Shown here: positions 1-8,490 of the stretch, in pieces
Layout of the letters: every line of letters begins with the position of its first letter
Numbering within the stretch: the first letter of the stretch is position 1
DNA from: Mitsuaria sp. PDC51
Lineage (GTDB): Bacteria; Pseudomonadota; Gammaproteobacteria; Burkholderiales; Burkholderiaceae_C
Direction: 5' to 3'
Length of the DNA: 64,000 nucleotides
Assembly: GCF_900113225.1 (NCBI RefSeq)
Contig: NZ_FOZE01000003.1
Coordinates: forward strand, 434,001-498,000
Position numbers and translations under genes: made by a program
The notes under the pieces: generated by a model
The model's database searches: none
The model's input: the letters and a program-made list of their open reading frames with translations, nothing else
Told to the model about the DNA's origin: nothing

Positions 1-1847
1 ACTTCCTGGGCCTGGCGACGCTGACCATCCTCGAGCTGGCCAAGGACTTCATCGTCGCGCGCTATCCCGAGCACAAGGACTTCGCCTTCGAGACCATCCC
101 GCTGGACGACAAGCGGACCTACAAGCTGTTCTCCGACGGCCTGACGGAGTCGGTGTTCCAGTTTGAATCGAGCGGCATGCAGCGCATGCTCAAGGACGCC
201 AAGCCCTCGCGCCTGGAGGACCTGATCGCGCTGAACGCGCTGTACCGCCCGGGCCCGATGGACCTGATCCCCAGCTTCGTCGCGCGCAAGCACGGCAAGG
301 AGGTGGTCGAGTACCCGCATCCGCTGGTGGAGCCGGTGCTGTCCGAGACCTACGGGATCATGGTCTACCAGGAGCAGGTGATGCAGACCGCCCAGGTGCT
401 GGGCGGCTACTCGCTCGGCGGCGCGGACATGCTGCGCCGCGCGATGGGCAAGAAGAAGGCCGAAGAGATGGCCATGCACCGCGAGCTGTTCCGCAAGGGC
501 GCGGCCGAGAAGGGCATCGATCAGGACAAGGCCGACGAGGTCTTCGACCTGATGGAGAAGTTCGCGGGTTACGGCTTCAACAAGTCGCACGCGGCTGCGT
601 ACTCGCTGCTGGCGTATCACACCGGCTGGCTGAAGGTCCATTTCACGGCGGAGTTCTTCGCCGCGAACATGACGATCGAATCGGACGACACGGACAAGCT
701 CAAGGTGCTCATGAACGACGCCAAGCTGTTCGGCATCGAGTTCGAGCCGCCCAATATCAACCTGGGCGTGGGCCGCTTCGAGCCCATGGGCGCGGACGAG
801 GGCACGGTGCGAACTCCGCCGAAGGAGGGCGCGAAGCCGGGCGTCACGCCGCGAGCGCGCAAGATCAACTACAGCCTGGGGGCGATCAAGGGCACCGGCG
901 CCGGCGCGATCGAGGCGATCGTGCGCGCCCGCACCGAGGGCGGGCCCTTCACCAGCTTCTTCGATTTCTGCGCGCGGGTCGACCGCAAGGCGGTCAACAA
1001 GCGGGTGGTGGAGGCGCTGATCAAGGCCGGCGCCTTCGATGCGCTGCATCCCGACCGGGCGCGGCTGCTGGCCAGCGTGGCGCTGGGCTACACCTACGCG
1101 GACAACCTGGCGCAGAACGCCAACCAGGGCGGGCTGTTCGACTTCGACGGCACGCATGGTTCCTCGACGGCGGAGCCCGAGTTCGTCGACGTGCCGCCGT
1201 GGGGCATCAAGGAGCGACTGAGCCTGGAGAAGACGGCGATCGGCTTCTACCTGTCGGGCCACCTGTTCGACCAGGCGGAGACGGAACTGCGCAAGATGGT
1301 CAAGCGCCGGATCGTAGACCTGCAGGACAGCCGCGAGCCGACGACGGTGGCGGGCATCGTGTCCGACATGCGCGTGATCAACGGGTCGCGCGGCCGGGTG
1401 GCGATCTTCAAGATCGACGACAAGACCGATGCGATCGAGGCGGTGGCCAACGAGGAGCTGCTCAACGCCAACAAGGAGCTGCTGGCCGAGGATGAACTGA
1501 TCATCGCGGTGGGCAAGGTGCAGAACGACCGCTTCTCGGGCGGGCTGCGGATGAACGTGCAACAGGTGTTCAGCCTGGCGGCGGCGCGGGCGCGCTTCGG
1601 GCGCTACCTGCGCACGGCGCCCAACCTGCCGGCGGCGACGGTGCTGGAGCTGGTCAAGAGCTGGCCCGCCAAACGGGTGGAGACGGAGCAGGGCGTGCTG
1701 AGCCAGGGCCTGGAGCTGCGCATCCCGATCAAGCGCGCGGGCGCGACGGCGGAGCTGGGCCTGGGCGGCGCGGGCAAGTTCTGGCCCAGCGACGAGGCGC
1801 TGGAGCAGCTCAAGCCGGCGGAGATCGTGTACTCGGAAGGCGGTTGA
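1..1847 (+). CDS. dnaE: DNA polymerase III subunit alpha, C-terminal half (5' end outside window)
   Basis: Catalytic subunit of the replicative DNA polymerase. The reading frame is open from the window edge (first full codon at base 3), giving 614 visible residues of a family that usually runs to about 1,150-1,170. Typical DnaE segments are SVFQFESSGM near base 150, the LYRPGPM stretch, GYGFNKSHAAAYS near base 570, and a C-terminal OB-fold region starting around TTVAGIVSDMRV (base 1340). Between FEP and the conserved LGAIKGTG motif (about 786-866) there is an extra Lys/Pro/Gly-rich segment of roughly 20 residues that I do not expect in most DnaE proteins; it is probably a lineage-specific loop. 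Identity is secure. The start codon and polymerase active site lie outside the window. Confidence 0.97.
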   Translation, partial: FLGLATLTILELAKDFIVARYPEHKDFAFETIPLDDKRTYKLFSDGLTESVFQFESSGMQRMLKDAKPSRLEDLIALNALYRPGPMDLIPSFVARKHGKEVVEYPHPLVEPVLSETYGIMVYQEQVMQTAQVLGGYSLGGADMLRRAMGKKKAEEMAMHRELFRKGAAEKGIDQDKADEVFDLMEKFAGYGFNKSHAAAYSLLAYHTGWLKVHFTAEFFAANMTIESDDTDKLKVLMNDAKLFGIEFEPPNINLGVGRFEPMGADEGTVRTPPKEGAKPGVTPRARKINYSLGAIKGTGAGAIEAIVRARTEGGPFTSFFDFCARVDRKAVNKRVVEALIKAGAFDALHPDRARLLASVALGYTYADNLAQNANQGGLFDFDGTHGSSTAEPEFVDVPPWGIKERLSLEKTAIGFYLSGHLFDQAETELRKMVKRRIVDLQDSREPTTVAGIVSDMRVINGSRGRVAIFKIDDKTDAIEAVANEELLNANKELLAEDELIIAVGKVQNDRFSGGLRMNVQQVFSLAAARARFGRYLRTAPNLPAATVLELVKSWPAKRVETEQGVLSQGLELRIPIKRAGATAELGLGGAGKFWPSDEALEQLKPAEIVYSEGG

Positions 1848-1886
1848 TCGCCCCTGCCAGCGTCGAGGCCGTCGAAAGTTAAAAAG

Positions 1887-1925
1887 TTGCTACAGCAAGA
1901 TTTTTAAGCTAAAAATCTTGCTGTA
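1887..1925 (+). promoter_or_regulatory. Promoter with a 16-bp-arm palindrome overlapping the start codon
   Basis: Bases 1891-1906 and 1910-1925 are perfect inverted copies (arm TACAGCAAGATTTTTA, 3-base centre AGC), and the last base of the right arm is the A of the ATG at 1925. A possible -35 (TTGCTA, 1887-1892) and -10 (TAAAAA, 1910-1915) are 17 bp apart, placing transcription start near the ATG. There is no Shine-Dalgarno sequence, so the mRNA may be leaderless. The palindrome is the likely autoregulatory operator of the HTH protein that follows. No T-run follows the dyad, so a dnaE terminator is less likely. Confidence 0.6.
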
Positions 1926-2245
1926 TGAAGAGTATCAAGACCCTGCCGTTCATCGTCGAGGACTCGCTGGTCGATCTCGGTGAACGGATTTCACTGGCCC
2001 GGCGGGCGCGTCGGATCACGCAACCCGATCTGGCCGCGAAGGCGGGCATCGGCCTCAGCACCCTGTCGGCGGTGGAACGGGGCGCGCCCACGGTGCAGAT
2101 CGGCTCCGTCCTGATGGTCCTGTGGGCCTTGGGCCTGGAGGGCACCTTCGACACGCTGTCCAACCTGGGCTCCGACAAGGAATTGGCCGAGCTGATGGCG
2201 GACACCGTTCCGCGGACGGTGCACGCAAAGAGGAAACCTCGATGA
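1925..2245 (+). CDS. HipB-like XRE-family HTH repressor
   Basis: A 106-residue cytoplasmic DNA-binding protein. Residues about 18-75 form a Cro/C1-type helix-turn-helix domain (LGERISLARRARRITQPDLA, then KAGIGLSTLSAVERG as turn and recognition helix). The size and the C-terminal tail resemble HipB-type antitoxins, which normally repress their own promoter and sit directly before a HipA kinase gene. Here the stop overlaps the ATG of an 18-codon ORF and no hipA follows. The start is fixed by the upstream palindrome, which ends at this ATG; the lack of a ribosome binding site suggests leaderless translation. The family call is firm. The antitoxin role is inferred and its partner is missing. Confidence 0.8.
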   Translation: MKSIKTLPFIVEDSLVDLGERISLARRARRITQPDLAAKAGIGLSTLSAVERGAPTVQIGSVLMVLWALGLEGTFDTLSNLGSDKELAELMADTVPRTVHAKRKPR

Positions 2246-2298
2246 GCGCTGCGTCCAAGCCGGACCTGAAGCCGCGCCGTGTCGGCCGGCGTCGTTGA
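2242..2298 (+). other. 18-codon ORF overlapping the repressor stop (possible hipA remnant)
   Basis: An ATG overlaps the repressor's TGA in the ATGA arrangement used by translationally coupled gene pairs, but the frame closes after 18 codons (MSAASKPDLKPRRVGRRR). In HipBA operons the toxin gene starts in exactly this position. The peptide is short and basic and cannot be matched to HipA with confidence. It may be the stump of a deleted toxin gene or chance. Confidence 0.3.
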
Positions 2299-2394
2299 TC
2301 CCGGGATCGCTCGCGATCCCGGCCGTTCGCCATCCCCCATTTGCCGGGTAAACCGGCGACACCCCGCCGTCCTGCCCGGCGTAAGCTGCGCCTC

Positions 2395-3693
2395 ATGCAG
2401 GATGCCAAGCCCAAGACCGGCCTCATCCTTACGGGAGGGGGGGCTCGCGCGGCCTATCAGGTCGGCGTGCTCGCGGCCATCGCGCAGCTCCGGCGCGACG
2501 CCTGCACCACCGGCGACAACCCCTTCCAGGTGATCGCCGGCACCTCCGCCGGCGCGATCAACGCCGCCACGCTCGCCTGCCAGGCGGACGACTTCTGCTC
2601 CGCCGTCGACGGCCTGATGTACATCTGGCAGAACATCCACGTCGACCAGGTCTATGCCGCCGACTCGCTGGGCGTCATCCGCTCCGGCGCGAAGTGGCTG
2701 ACGATGGTGTCGCTGGGCTGGGCGCTGAACCGCTGGCGCCGCACGCGCCCGCGCAGCCTGCTCGACAACACGCCGCTGCGTGGCCTGCTCGGCCAGTGGA
2801 TCAAGATGGACCGGCTGGACGACATGCTGGCCAAGGGCTACATCGACGCGCTGGCCGTGACCGGATCCAGCTACACCTCGGGCCACCACGTCACCTTCTA
2901 CCAGACCCACCAGCAGCGCGAGCCCTGGGTGCGCACGCAGCGCATCGCCACGCGCATCCCGCGGCTGTCGATCGAGCACCTGGTCGCGTCGTCGGCGATC
3001 CCGTTCATCTTCCCGGCGGAGCCGCTGGACCTGGCCGGCGCGGTCGAATGGTTCGGCGACGGCTCGATGCGGCAGACGGCGCCGATCTCGCCGGCCGTGC
3101 ACCTGGGCGCGGAGAAGGTGCTGGTGATCGGCGCTGGCCGCATGCACGAGGCCGGTGGCGAGGGCCAGCACGGCCCGACGCCGACCGGGCATCCGAGCCT
3201 GGCGCAGATCGCCGGGCATGCGCTGTCCAACATCTTCCTGGACGCGCTGGCCGTGGACATCGAACGGCTCAAGCGCATCAACAGCACGCTGGCGCTGCTG
3301 CCGGAGGAAGCGCTGCGCAACACGCCGCTCAAGCCGATCGAGGCCCTGGTGATCGCGCCGAGCCGGCCGCTGGACAGCCTGGCGGCCGAGCACCAGGGCG
3401 CGCTGCCGCCGCCGATCCGCGGGTTGCTGAGAGGCATCGGCGTGTCGGGGGAGGGCGCTTCGGCGAGCGGCTCGGCGCTGGTCAGCTACCTGCTCTTCGA
3501 GCCGGAATACACCAGCGAGCTGATCACGCTGGGCATGGCCGACACGCTGGCGCGGCGCAGCGAGATCCAGAAGTTCTTCGACTGGCCGGCGCAGGCGCCG
3601 CAGGTCGATCCGGCGACGATGCGCAAGCGCGCCGGCGGCTTCGCGCTGCAGATGCCGCCGAATCCGCCGGGGCCGCCGCGCCTGGTGGCGTGA
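2395..3693 (+). CDS. Patatin-like phospholipase
   Basis: A 432-residue predicted serine lipid acyl hydrolase. Patatin features are the oxyanion-hole loop TGGGARAAYQ (residues 13-22), the nucleophile elbow GTSAG (49-53, Ser51) and the DGS motif (222-224, Asp222) completing the Ser-Asp dyad. The frame is open upstream to a TTG at 2341, but the ATG at 2395 puts the glycine-rich loop near the N-terminus, as is usual in this family. No signal peptide or membrane helix is visible, so it is probably cytoplasmic or peripheral. It ends 6 bp from the convergent lipoprotein gene, which belongs to the operon of a second, much larger patatin. Substrate unknown. Confidence 0.88.
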   Translation: MQDAKPKTGLILTGGGARAAYQVGVLAAIAQLRRDACTTGDNPFQVIAGTSAGAINAATLACQADDFCSAVDGLMYIWQNIHVDQVYAADSLGVIRSGAKWLTMVSLGWALNRWRRTRPRSLLDNTPLRGLLGQWIKMDRLDDMLAKGYIDALAVTGSSYTSGHHVTFYQTHQQREPWVRTQRIATRIPRLSIEHLVASSAIPFIFPAEPLDLAGAVEWFGDGSMRQTAPISPAVHLGAEKVLVIGAGRMHEAGGEGQHGPTPTGHPSLAQIAGHALSNIFLDALAVDIERLKRINSTLALLPEEALRNTPLKPIEALVIAPSRPLDSLAAEHQGALPPPIRGLLRGIGVSGEGASASGSALVSYLLFEPEYTSELITLGMADTLARRSEIQKFFDWPAQAPQVDPATMRKRAGGFALQMPPNPPGPPRLVA

Positions 3694-3699
3694 ACGGGA

Positions 3700-4320
3700 T
3701 CAGGGCCTCGCGGGCGGAAAGCTCCGCCTCGCGCGTTCCGGATTCCAGCAATGCTGCCAGTCGTAGGGCAACGCCGACGGCATCGGATTGGACAGCTCCA
3801 GGGTCGAGCGGTGCTCATCCACCCGGTAATGCGCCCAGTCCCAACGTTTCACGAACGCGGCGGTCATCTGCACGCGGGTCGGAATGGCGCATTTCCAGGT
3901 GCGGAGATCGGACGAGGGCGGCGCCACCGGCTTGAGGGCTGTCGAGGTCTCGCGGGGCGGGTTCCGATGAATCTCCAGCAGCAGCATCTGCCCGGGTTCG
4001 ATGGCAATGGGATCCGGGCCCGTCAGGCGCAGGCCGTCCACGGTGTTCCCCTGGTCGTCGACGATCGGATTGATCACGATGTTCTTCAAGGTCACGATGG
4101 TGCGCTCCTGGTTCAGGATCGCCAGGAGGAGGCTTGTCACCTCCCGCGTCGGGATCTCGGTCGAGCCGTCCTGCCGGGTTTCCGCCTGGCGTGCCGGATC
4201 CGGTTCGGGGTCGACGACCGTGTACCAGTTGGCGCTGAGCTTGGGCATCGGCGCGCAGCCGACCAGGCACGCCGTCATCCAGACTCCGAGCGCTCTCATC
4301 GCCGCGGACGGCCGCGTCAT
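3700..4320 (-). CDS. Putative lipoprotein, patatin-operon partner
   Basis: A 206-residue protein with a lipoprotein signal: a short basic N-terminus, a hydrophobic stretch and the lipobox LVGC at residues 19-22. The mature part is polar, with no domain I recognise, and contains a stretch (NIVINPIVDDQGNTVDGLRL) that reads as beta-rich. Its ATG overlaps the TGA of the large patatin gene upstream (ATGA), so the two are almost certainly co-transcribed and translationally coupled. It is probably an envelope-anchored partner of that membrane lipase. Function unknown. Confidence 0.72.
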   Translation of the reverse strand: MTRPSAAMRALGVWMTACLVGCAPMPKLSANWYTVVDPEPDPARQAETRQDGSTEIPTREVTSLLLAILNQERTIVTLKNIVINPIVDDQGNTVDGLRLTGPDPIAIEPGQMLLLEIHRNPPRETSTALKPVAPPSSDLRTWKCAIPTRVQMTAAFVKRWDWAHYRVDEHRSTLELSNPMPSALPYDWQHCWNPERARRSFPPARP

Positions 4321-7300
4321 GGCCGGGCTCCTTCGCCGCCGCGCACGTTGGATCGCGGTGGTACCTGGGTGACGCTGCGCTTGATGGCGGCGATGTCAGC
4401 GGCCATGCCGCTCATCGTCTTGCTGGCCGTGGCCGCGCTGTCCGCCGCCGAAGCGGCTTGCGTCGCGGCGCTGTCGGCGCGACCGGCGGCCGAGTTCGCG
4501 CTGGTCGCGGCGGCGGCACTGGCGTTGGCGGCCTGCTTCAGCCGCTCGACGTCGGCGGCGTCGAGCTTGACGGTCAGCGTGCCGTCTCGTCGACCGACGC
4601 CGCTGGCCGCGGAAGCGGCAGCGACCACCTCGAGCGTGAAGGTCTGGGCCGAACTGGAGGCGTTCCTGATCTGCGAGGCGAATTCCGCCAGGGAGAGGTT
4701 GACGTCGCCGTTCCCCACCGGCGGCGTCGGAGGCGCGACCGTTGTTGCCGGCGGCGGCGCCGGAGGCGGGGCGGCGGGCGGCGCGGACGACCCGACCGAC
4801 GAGACGCCAGTGACCGTGACGACGCTCACCAGCGTGCCGGCGGCCACCATCTGCGCGTTGTCGCTGAGACTGCCGAGCAACTTGCTCAGCGCCGACTCCC
4901 CCGCCTGGGCCGGTTTTCCGCCTTCTCCTTCCGGGCGCGGTGGCGCGGGCGGCGCCACGGCGACCGATTCGATGGCCCGCGACAATCCCCCGAAGCCCGG
5001 AAGCGGCGACCCAGCGGTGGCGGGTGCGGCCGATCCGGGGGGTGGACCGTACGCCGCCAGCACGGTGTGCAAGCCCAGCATGCGATAGCTCTCGAACTGG
5101 GACTCGTCGAAGAACTGGTCCGAGGTCGGTTGCTGCGGAAAGCGCTGGTTGCCGCGCCGGCTCTCCTCGGCATAGCGACGGACATCGAGCGGCAACCATG
5201 GACCGCGCGGATCGTCGTGCACCAGCGCGGGCTTGATCAGCAGCAGCGTGCCGTCCGGCGCGGCCGCATCGGCCTGGCCATATCGGATCCGCGCCCGCGC
5301 CACCGCCGCGCCGGACCGTTGCCGCTCCAGCGGCCCCGGCATGTTGGTGGTGAACTCGATGCCGATGCCCAGGTCGATGCGGATGCGGCGGACCGTCGAG
5401 AGCAGGTCGTCGTATTGGTAGTCGGGGTCCGCGCCGGCATCCACGACGACGATGTGACGGACCCGGCGCCGCACCATCTCGTACAGGCCGGTGTTGTCGA
5501 AATGCCCGCCGTCCGACAGGTTGACGAAGGCCGTCTCCGCGGAAGTGTTGCCCCAGGCCTCATCGATCATCGTCGACAGGCCCAGCGCCGGCTCCGAACG
5601 TTCCTGGGGCCACTTCGGGGAACTCGCGCGCATCGGGTTGGGGGACCAGATGCCCAGCCGGACATTGAACAGCGTCATCACGAGCGCGAGCGGCACCGAG
5701 CTGTGATAGCCCATGTTCGGCGACGCCGCCGCGCCCGAGACGGTCATCGCGCATCCCAGGCTGATGCCGTCGATGTGAGGCGTCTGGAGGTAGTGCTTGG
5801 ACGGGATGTAGCCGGTGGTCCTGCTGCCCGAGTAGAGCGGGGAGATGGTGAAGGCGACGGCTTTGCGGTCCTGCCACTCCAGGCGACTGCCCGTCGGCTT
5901 CACGAGGTTCAGGGCCACGTTGACGATGTGCATCAGCCGCGGGCGGGCGTCCCGCTCGGCATGCTTCTCGGGCCAGGTTTCGTGGATGGGCAGGTTGTCC
6001 TGCGGATCGAAACCGGTGAACCAGTGAGGCCGGCGATCCTCGTCGCGACGGCTGGCCGCCAGGTAGGCCCGCACGAGCCGGTTGCCGTAGAGGCTGTGAA
6101 GCGAGAACGCGTTGACGCCGATGCGGTAGGACGTGCCGAGCGCCAGGAGGGCGGCCACGAGCAGCGCCCCGACAAGCGGCAGCGGGTCGACCGTCGTCAG
6201 GAGGGAGGCGGTGTAGAAGTGGGCGGCTTCGTCCGTCCAGGGGGCGCAGCGCTTGCCGGCGTGGCCGCAGTCGAGCGGCCGGCAGCTTGAGCCCAGGCTG
6301 AAACGTGTCTCGGGATCCTGCGCCTTGAGCTTCGCGCAGACCATGCGCGAGAAGGCGGGCGCCTGCACATCGACGCCGAGCCGCGCCTCTTGCGCCTTCA
6401 GGTAGGGCTCATGCAGTCGCATCATGGCCGTGATCGCGTACGACAGGCCGGTCAGGAACAGCACGATGAAGACGATGGAGAGCAGGTCGGCGATGCGCAT
6501 GCCGGTCTTGTCGGCGAACGACTCGGCCTTCTGGCGCCAGGCGGGCCCTTGTTTGCTGATGAACCCGATGGTCGCGAGCAACAGCCCGAGCACCCCCGTC
6601 CCGGCGCCGAAGGCCGCCGCCTGTCCGCCCTGCAGCTTGAACAGCGCGAGCATCTGGCTGGGCAGGTAGAACACGAGTCCGACGCCGAGGATCCAGCAGG
6701 CGGACGGCAACATCCAGCGCGCCGCGGCACGCGCCCACCACTCGCGTTCATCCTCCAGGCCGACGGGGCGCCGCCATCCGGCATAGACGGTGACGCCCAC
6801 CCAGAACAGGGTCATCAACAGCGGCACGCCCCAGAGCGCCAGCAGACGCAGGTCGTGCGGGGGCAGGCCGATCTCGACGGGTTGCCACGGCAGCGCTTCG
6901 GGCGGCGGGGAGAAGGTGATCAGCCAGCGGATGACCCAATACAGCGCCGCGCCGGTGCCGCCGCCCGCGACGGTGACGGCGATGAAGGCCCAGCCGTCCG
7001 CCGGACGCGTTCCCGGCTCTCGCGCCCGCGCCTTGCGCAGCACGAGTCCGCCCAGCAGCGACGCGGCGCCTTGCGTGAAGGCGCCCAGCACGAAGCCGAG
7101 CAGCGTGACCTGCCATTCGGGGTCGGGCGTGACGGCGGCGAGCGCCTGGCGCGCCCACCCCGGCAGCCAGATCGACCAGACCGGCCGGCCCGTGGGGTCG
7201 CGGACCTCCCAGCCGATCAGGCAGGTCAGCAGCAACGCGGCGGCGAACAGCGGCAGCACCATCTGCCAGGTGTCGTCCGGCCTGTCCGGGGGCGGCCCCT

Positions 7301-8366
7301 TGAGCCGCTCCTCCGTGCGCGCGGCTGCTGCGCCGGAGGAGGCCGGCGGCGCGCCGGCCTGCAGGTGCTGGACCGGCGATCGCGGCTTGCGCTTGGGCGG
7401 TGGCGCCGGCAGGTCCGACGCCATGTACGCGATGGTCCAGACGATCAGCAGCCAGGCGGCCCCCATCATGGCCTGACGCCAGCCGTCGCCCGGCAGCTCC
7501 GCCTGAAGCCAGGCGAGGTAGAGGCGCGGCAACAGGAGCACGCCCAACAGCGCGGGGATCCACACCATCCAGTTGAGCGTCAGGTTGCGCGCGTAGATCG
7601 CCAGCAGCGTGAGGAAGTCGGCGGACACGCCCCGCATCGGACTCAGGTAGCTGCTGAAGGCGCGCAGGCGCCGCACCGGCTGGGGCTCTTCCGACTGGGC
7701 GTCGCCGACCCGGCCCAGGGTGTCGAGCACCGCCGCCCGCGCATCGCTGAGCGCCGGTCCCTCGGTCTGGATCGGCGCCCGGGAGCCCATGCCGGCATTC
7801 ATGTAGTCGGCCAGGCTCATGCCGGCGGCGTCGGCCTGGCGCAGCAGGGCCTCGTTGCGGATCCAGGCCGACAGCAGGCTGGTGATGTACCCGCCGCCGG
7901 AAACGGAGGACAGGTAGTGGAAGTCCCGCATGACGCCTTTGGCGGCGAGCCCCTGGATCACGCCCAGGCTGAAGGTCGCGCTGCGGATGCCGCCGCCCGA
8001 CAGGCAGAGCGCCGCCGGAGCCTCATCCTCGCCCAGGCGATGGATCCAGGCGCGGAGCCACTTCAGGCGGGCATCGATCAGCGCCTTGCGCCACCGCTCG
8101 TAAGTCGCCCAGTCCGAGCTGACAGGGACTCGGGGATGGTCCTGCTTCCATCGTTGCCGCTGCGCTTCGTCGTCCCAGGGGGGCGGGACCTCGATCCGGC
8201 GGATCAGGGCCTGCAGACGCGGTCGCAGCGGGGGCAGCAGCGCCATGGCCTCGGCGATCAGGACCTCGTCGTCGCGCCGCGGCCATGGCTGTGCCGGCGT
8301 CTGGCGTTCGGACCCGTCCGGCACCGGGGGCGGTGCTTCGGGCGGGGGCGGTGCTGCTGCGGTCAT
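4317..8366 (-). CDS. Giant membrane patatin-like phospholipase with split catalytic domain
   Basis: A 1,349-residue protein. Patatin motifs are SGGGIRSA (123-130), the nucleophile elbow SVSGGG (154-159, Ser156; the first Gly of GxSxG is Ser) and DGG (952-954, Asp952) in SDGGHFDNTGLYE. Between Ser156 and Asp952 lie about ten hydrophobic segments (roughly residues 255-740), so a multi-pass membrane module is inserted inside the hydrolase fold. The C-terminus (about 1130-1349) is Pro/Ala-rich and then Ala/Ser-rich with heptad-like spacing, suggesting a linker and coiled coil. The start has a good Shine-Dalgarno (GGGAGG, 5-6 bases upstream). A 7-bp dyad (8377-8383/8391-8397) lies just upstream. 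Coupled to the downstream lipoprotein. Probably an inner-membrane lipase; substrate unknown. Confidence 0.82.
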   Translation of the reverse strand: MTAAAPPPPEAPPPVPDGSERQTPAQPWPRRDDEVLIAEAMALLPPLRPRLQALIRRIEVPPPWDDEAQRQRWKQDHPRVPVSSDWATYERWRKALIDARLKWLRAWIHRLGEDEAPAALCLSGGGIRSATFSLGVIQGLAAKGVMRDFHYLSSVSGGGYITSLLSAWIRNEALLRQADAAGMSLADYMNAGMGSRAPIQTEGPALSDARAAVLDTLGRVGDAQSEEPQPVRRLRAFSSYLSPMRGVSADFLTLLAIYARNLTLNWMVWIPALLGVLLLPRLYLAWLQAELPGDGWRQAMMGAAWLLIVWTIAYMASDLPAPPPKRKPRSPVQHLQAGAPPASSGAAAARTEERLKGPPPDRPDDTWQMVLPLFAAALLLTCLIGWEVRDPTGRPVWSIWLPGWARQALAAVTPDPEWQVTLLGFVLGAFTQGAASLLGGLVLRKARAREPGTRPADGWAFIAVTVAGGGTGAALYWVIRWLITFSPPPEALPWQPVEIGLPPHDLRLLALWGVPLLMTLFWVGVTVYAGWRRPVGLEDEREWWARAAARWMLPSACWILGVGLVFYLPSQMLALFKLQGGQAAAFGAGTGVLGLLLATIGFISKQGPAWRQKAESFADKTGMRIADLLSIVFIVLFLTGLSYAITAMMRLHEPYLKAQEARLGVDVQAPAFSRMVCAKLKAQDPETRFSLGSSCRPLDCGHAGKRCAPWTDEAAHFYTASLLTTVDPLPLVGALLVAALLALGTSYRIGVNAFSLHSLYGNRLVRAYLAASRRDEDRRPHWFTGFDPQDNLPIHETWPEKHAERDARPRLMHIVNVALNLVKPTGSRLEWQDRKAVAFTISPLYSGSRTTGYIPSKHYLQTPHIDGISLGCAMTVSGAAASPNMGYHSSVPLALVMTLFNVRLGIWSPNPMRASSPKWPQERSEPALGLSTMIDEAWGNTSAETAFVNLSDGGHFDNTGLYEMVRRRVRHIVVVDAGADPDYQYDDLLSTVRRIRIDLGIGIEFTTNMPGPLERQRSGAAVARARIRYGQADAAAPDGTLLLIKPALVHDDPRGPWLPLDVRRYAEESRRGNQRFPQQPTSDQFFDESQFESYRMLGLHTVLAAYGPPPGSAAPATAGSPLPGFGGLSRAIESVAVAPPAPPRPEGEGGKPAQAGESALSKLLGSLSDNAQMVAAGTLVSVVTVTGVSSVGSSAPPAAPPPAPPPATTVAPPTPPVGNGDVNLSLAEFASQIRNASSSAQTFTLEVVAAASAASGVGRRDGTLTVKLDAADVERLKQAANASAAAATSANSAAGRADSAATQAASAADSAATASKTMSGMAADIAAIKRSVTQVPPRSNVRGGEGARP

Positions 8367-8490
8367 GGCGGCCTCCCATTGGCTCGTACCGCCAATGTCC
8401 CGCGCCGCTTGCCCGCCGGCATCCGGGTTGATTCCGAGCCGTCCGCAACCTTGGGGATGAGCCAGGGACTGCGGCTGTCCCTCGTTCGCG

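Noticed and set aside
1891-1925. Palindrome read as a dnaE terminator
   Set aside because: No T-run follows, it lies over the next start codon, and the stem is AT-rich; an operator is the better reading.
8377-8397. CATTGGC/GCCAATG dyad upstream of the giant patatin as an operator
   Set aside because: Only 7-bp arms with a 7-base loop in GC-rich sequence; could be chance, so it is mentioned but not listed as a site.
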